Origin: Kutzneria sp044547355 | GTDB taxonomy: Bacteria; Actinomycetota; Actinomycetes; Mycobacteriales; Pseudonocardiaceae | Reading direction: 5' to 3' | Assembly (NCBI RefSeq): GCF_044547355.1 | Contig: NZ_JBIUAG010000004.1 | Span: 372,001 to 436,000 of the forward strand | DNA: 64,000 nt | Shown here: piece after piece, positions 62,038 to 64,000 of the stretch | How the letters are laid out: each line of letters begins with the position of its first letter | Position numbering within the stretch: position 1 is the first letter of the stretch | Position numbers and translations under genes: made by a program | Notes under the pieces: model-generated | Databases searched by the model: none | What the model saw: only the letters and a program-made list of their open reading frames with translations | What the model was told of the DNA's origin: nothing

Positions 62038-62637
62038 GTGACCAGGCCGAGACTGACCCAGCAGGAGCGCACCGAGCGCACCCGCGAGCTGCTGTTGGAC
62101 GCCACCGTCGACTGCCTGGTCGAACTCGGCTACGCCCGCACCTCGACCAACGAGATCTGCCGGCGGGCCGGGGTCTCCCGAGGCGCGCAGCAGCACCACT
62201 TCGCCACCAAGGCGGACCTGATGGCGCACGCCATCGAGCACCTGGTGTCCAAGCTGGTGGCCAGCATGAGCGAGTACCCGTCGGTGTCGCTGCCCGGCCC
62301 GGACCGGGTCGCCATGGGCATCGACCTGCTGTGGCAGGGCTACTCGGGCTCGCTGTCCACGGCCGTGATGGAACTGTGGGTGGCCGCCCGCACCGACCCG
62401 GAGCTACGGGCGGCGATGCACCCCATCGACAAGGCCCTGGCCCGCCGCACCGGGGAGCTGTTCCACGAGGTGCTCGGCGACCACGCGCCCCCGGACCAGC
62501 CCGACGTGCCGCTGTGGCTGACGGTGAACCTGATCCGGGGGCTGGCCCTGGACGCCATGCTCGGCGGCGACCCGACCCGCCGCGACCAGCTCCTTCAGGA
62601 GTGGAAGACGATCGCGGTCAAGACGTACGGGACGTGA
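62038..62637 (+). CDS. TetR-family transcriptional regulator
   Basis: 199 residues. The HTH is YARTSTNEICRRAGVSRGAQQHHF after an N-terminal RTRELLLDATVDCL helix. The C-terminal ligand domain is unremarkable. It is divergent from the acyl-CoA dehydrogenase/CoA transferase operon and probably represses it and itself, with an acyl-CoA as the likely inducer. Its last 20 nt overlap the convergent SDR gene. Confidence 0.92.
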   Translation: MTRPRLTQQERTERTRELLLDATVDCLVELGYARTSTNEICRRAGVSRGAQQHHFATKADLMAHAIEHLVSKLVASMSEYPSVSLPGPDRVAMGIDLLWQGYSGSLSTAVMELWVAARTDPELRAAMHPIDKALARRTGELFHEVLGDHAPPDQPDVPLWLTVNLIRGLALDAMLGGDPTRRDQLLQEWKTIAVKTYGT

Positions 62638-63562
62638 GGTCGTAGCTGACGCCGGTCAGCCGCTCGGACTCCGCCCACAGCCGGCGCTGCGCCGCCTCGT
62701 CGTGCGAACGGGCGCTGGACTGGACCAGCTCGGGATAGCCGGCCCGCTCCCCCGGCCCGCCCGGTCCGTAGTACTGCCCGCCCCGCACGGCCGGGTCGGT
62801 CGCCGCCCGCAGCGTCGGCAGCGCCCCCTTCTCCGCGCCCTGCCCCATGAACCGCATCATCAGCCCGGCGATCGGCCCCAGCGGGCCCGGCATGTGCCGG
62901 CCGAGCTCGGTCCGCGAGATGCCCGGATGCACGGCCACCGCGATGGTCTCGACCCCGGCGCCGGCCAGCCGGCGCTGGAGCTCGTAGGTGAACAGCAGGT
63001 TGGCCAGCTTGGACTGGGCATAGGCCCGCAGCCGGCCGTATCCCCGCTCCGACTGGAGATCATCGAAGTTGATCACGCCGGGCCGGTGCCCGTTGCTGCT
63101 GACGGTGACGATCCGCGAGCCCGGCACCGCGGTGAGATGGTCGAGCAGCAGGCCGGTCAGCGCGAAGTGGCCGAGGTGGTTGACGCCGAACTGGAGCTCG
63201 AAGCCGTCCTCGGTGCGGCCAAGCGGCGGCATCATCAGCCCGGCGTTGTTGATCAGCAGGTCGATCCGCGGGTGGTCGGCCCCGAGCTGCTCGGCCGCCG
63301 CCCGCACCGAGGCCAGCGAGGCCAGGTCCAGGTGCGCGGTGCGGACGTCGGCCGCCGGGGTGTCGGCCCGGATCCGGTCGGCGGCCTGGTCGGCCAGGTC
63401 GAGGCGGCGGCAGGCGAGCACGACCGTGGCGCCCCGCCCGGCCAGCACTTTCGCCGCCTCGAAGCCGATCCCGGTGTTGGCGCCGGTGATGACCGCCGTC
63501 CGGCCGTGCTGATCCGGCACGGCCGCCGCGGTCCACCGGCCGCCGGAGTTGTCGTTGCCCAT
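62618..63562 (-). CDS. SDR-family dehydrogenase (retinol-dehydrogenase-like)
   Basis: 314 residues from ATG 63562 (GGAGGA upstream). The NAD(P) motif is TGANTGIGFE, the NNAGLM and SSNGHRPGVINFDD segments follow, and the YAQSKLANLL motif supplies the catalytic Tyr/Lys. This is the retinol-dehydrogenase/oxidoreductase type often seen in actinomycete secondary and lipid metabolism. It is convergent with tetR. Confidence 0.9.
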   Translation of the reverse strand: MGNDNSGGRWTAAAVPDQHGRTAVITGANTGIGFEAAKVLAGRGATVVLACRRLDLADQAADRIRADTPAADVRTAHLDLASLASVRAAAEQLGADHPRIDLLINNAGLMMPPLGRTEDGFELQFGVNHLGHFALTGLLLDHLTAVPGSRIVTVSSNGHRPGVINFDDLQSERGYGRLRAYAQSKLANLLFTYELQRRLAGAGVETIAVAVHPGISRTELGRHMPGPLGPIAGLMMRFMGQGAEKGALPTLRAATDPAVRGGQYYGPGGPGERAGYPELVQSSARSHDEAAQRRLWAESERLTGVSYDLTSRTS

Positions 63563-63600
63563 CGGATCCTCCATCCGACGCGGAACGGGACGCGGACAAT

Positions 63601-64000
63601 CTACGGGCAGCGGTGACGCGGCGTCTTCAGGGTCGTGAGCAGCCGGGCGAGCACGTTCTCGTTGCCCGGAAGGGAGAAGTGGTCGATGCCGGGATTGTCG
63701 TCGAGCACGTAGCTATGGCACCTCATCGCCGACCACACCCGGTTGGCGTTGTTGGTGATGTCCTCCTGGTTGCTGTCCCCGCTGGCCAGGATGAACTGGC
63801 TCTGGTCGACCAGCTGTCCGACCTTCAGGCTCGGCAGGGTCGCGCCGACGATGGTCGGCAGCCCGGAGCCCTTCTCCGCGGTCACGTCGACGTTCGGGAA
63901 GTACCGCGGCGTGCTGAACTTGACGAAGCCGATGTAGTAGCGGGCGATCTGCTGTTCGGCGGTCAGCCCTGCGTCCTTGAGCAGCTGCGGCCAGTCCCGC
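63601..64000 (-). CDS. C-terminal part of an unidentified protein (5' end outside window)
   Basis: At least 132 in-frame residues run to the window edge with no stop, starting RDWPQLLKDAGLTAEQQIAR and ending TLKTPRHRCP. A Gly-Asp loop (ILASGDSNQEDITNN) and a later His segment (PGIDHFSLPG) could be the acid and base of an alpha/beta-hydrolase triad, but the nucleophile would be upstream and unseen. Function is not assigned. An internal GTG at 63885 is not the true start. Confidence 0.6.
   Translation of the reverse strand, partial: RDWPQLLKDAGLTAEQQIARYYIGFVKFSTPRYFPNVDVTAEKGSGLPTIVGATLPSLKVGQLVDQSQFILASGDSNQEDITNNANRVWSAMRCHSYVLDDNPGIDHFSLPGNENVLARLLTTLKTPRHRCP

Overview
The window is chromosomal DNA of a high-GC actinomycete. 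Third codon positions are almost all G or C, many genes start with GTG, and several start codons lie 6-7 nt after a -10 box, as in leaderless transcripts. The gene content (IdeR-type iron regulator, DUF3558 lipoprotein, DUF4192, F420/LLM oxidoreductases, a TmsAB-like 10-methyl fatty acid pair, a 6C small RNA) fits Pseudonocardiales (Kutzneria, Saccharothrix or Amycolatopsis-like). The genus is inference. I found no tRNA, rRNA, CRISPR array, transposase or prophage. Most of the window is metabolic and regulatory chromosome, with a few accessory islands.

1-15.3 kb: end of an FAD oxidoreductase, tex, an ArsR-SRPBCC pair with a readable promoter, a secreted M4 metallopeptidase, three tandem DUF4328 membrane proteins, a DasR-like GntR regulator divergent from a PPOX protein, an acuC-pat operon (lysine deacylase plus GNAT/acyl-CoA synthetase acyltransferase), a stand-alone PheS-like protein with an FDX-ACB domain, and a rhodanese.

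15.3-24.6 kb: ideR preceded by an overlapping 57-codon ORF, galK, galE, an S9 peptidase, a PadR regulator divergent from an NTF2-like/LLM pair across a 12-bp minisatellite, then a 906-bp gap with no convincing gene.

24.6-33.8 kb: DUF4192, Nudix, a membrane protein with a NarL-type two-component system and an adenosine deaminase, a DedA/methyltransferase pair, an SDR, an alpha/beta hydrolase and a beta-lactamase-fold secreted protein.

33.8-44.8 kb: two transport loci. One is a complete oligopeptide-type ABC operon on the minus strand. The other is a sugar ABC operon ending in a GH51 arabinofuranosidase, divergent from its LacI regulator across a 28-bp palindromic operator.

44.8-52.6 kb: an antibiotic-kinase-like protein with an ACMSD-type amidohydrolase, divergent from MarR and a nitrilase; the TmsA/TmsB pair; small PPOX, lipoprotein and short-repeat proteins.

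52.7-56.6 kb: the most accessory-looking locus, a split class I lanthipeptide dehydratase (elimination-domain protein plus glutamylation-domain protein) with no visible precursor, cyclase or transporter, followed by a 6C RNA.

56.6-64 kb: a GGDEF protein, HxlR plus LLM oxidoreductase, a CaiB-type CoA transferase/acyl-CoA dehydrogenase operon facing a TetR regulator across a 46-bp palindrome, an SDR, and the end of an unidentified protein.

Long perfect hairpins punctuate the window. One family, with a GCCACATGCGCTTCC core, occurs as double hairpins at two convergent gene junctions 11.5 kb apart.
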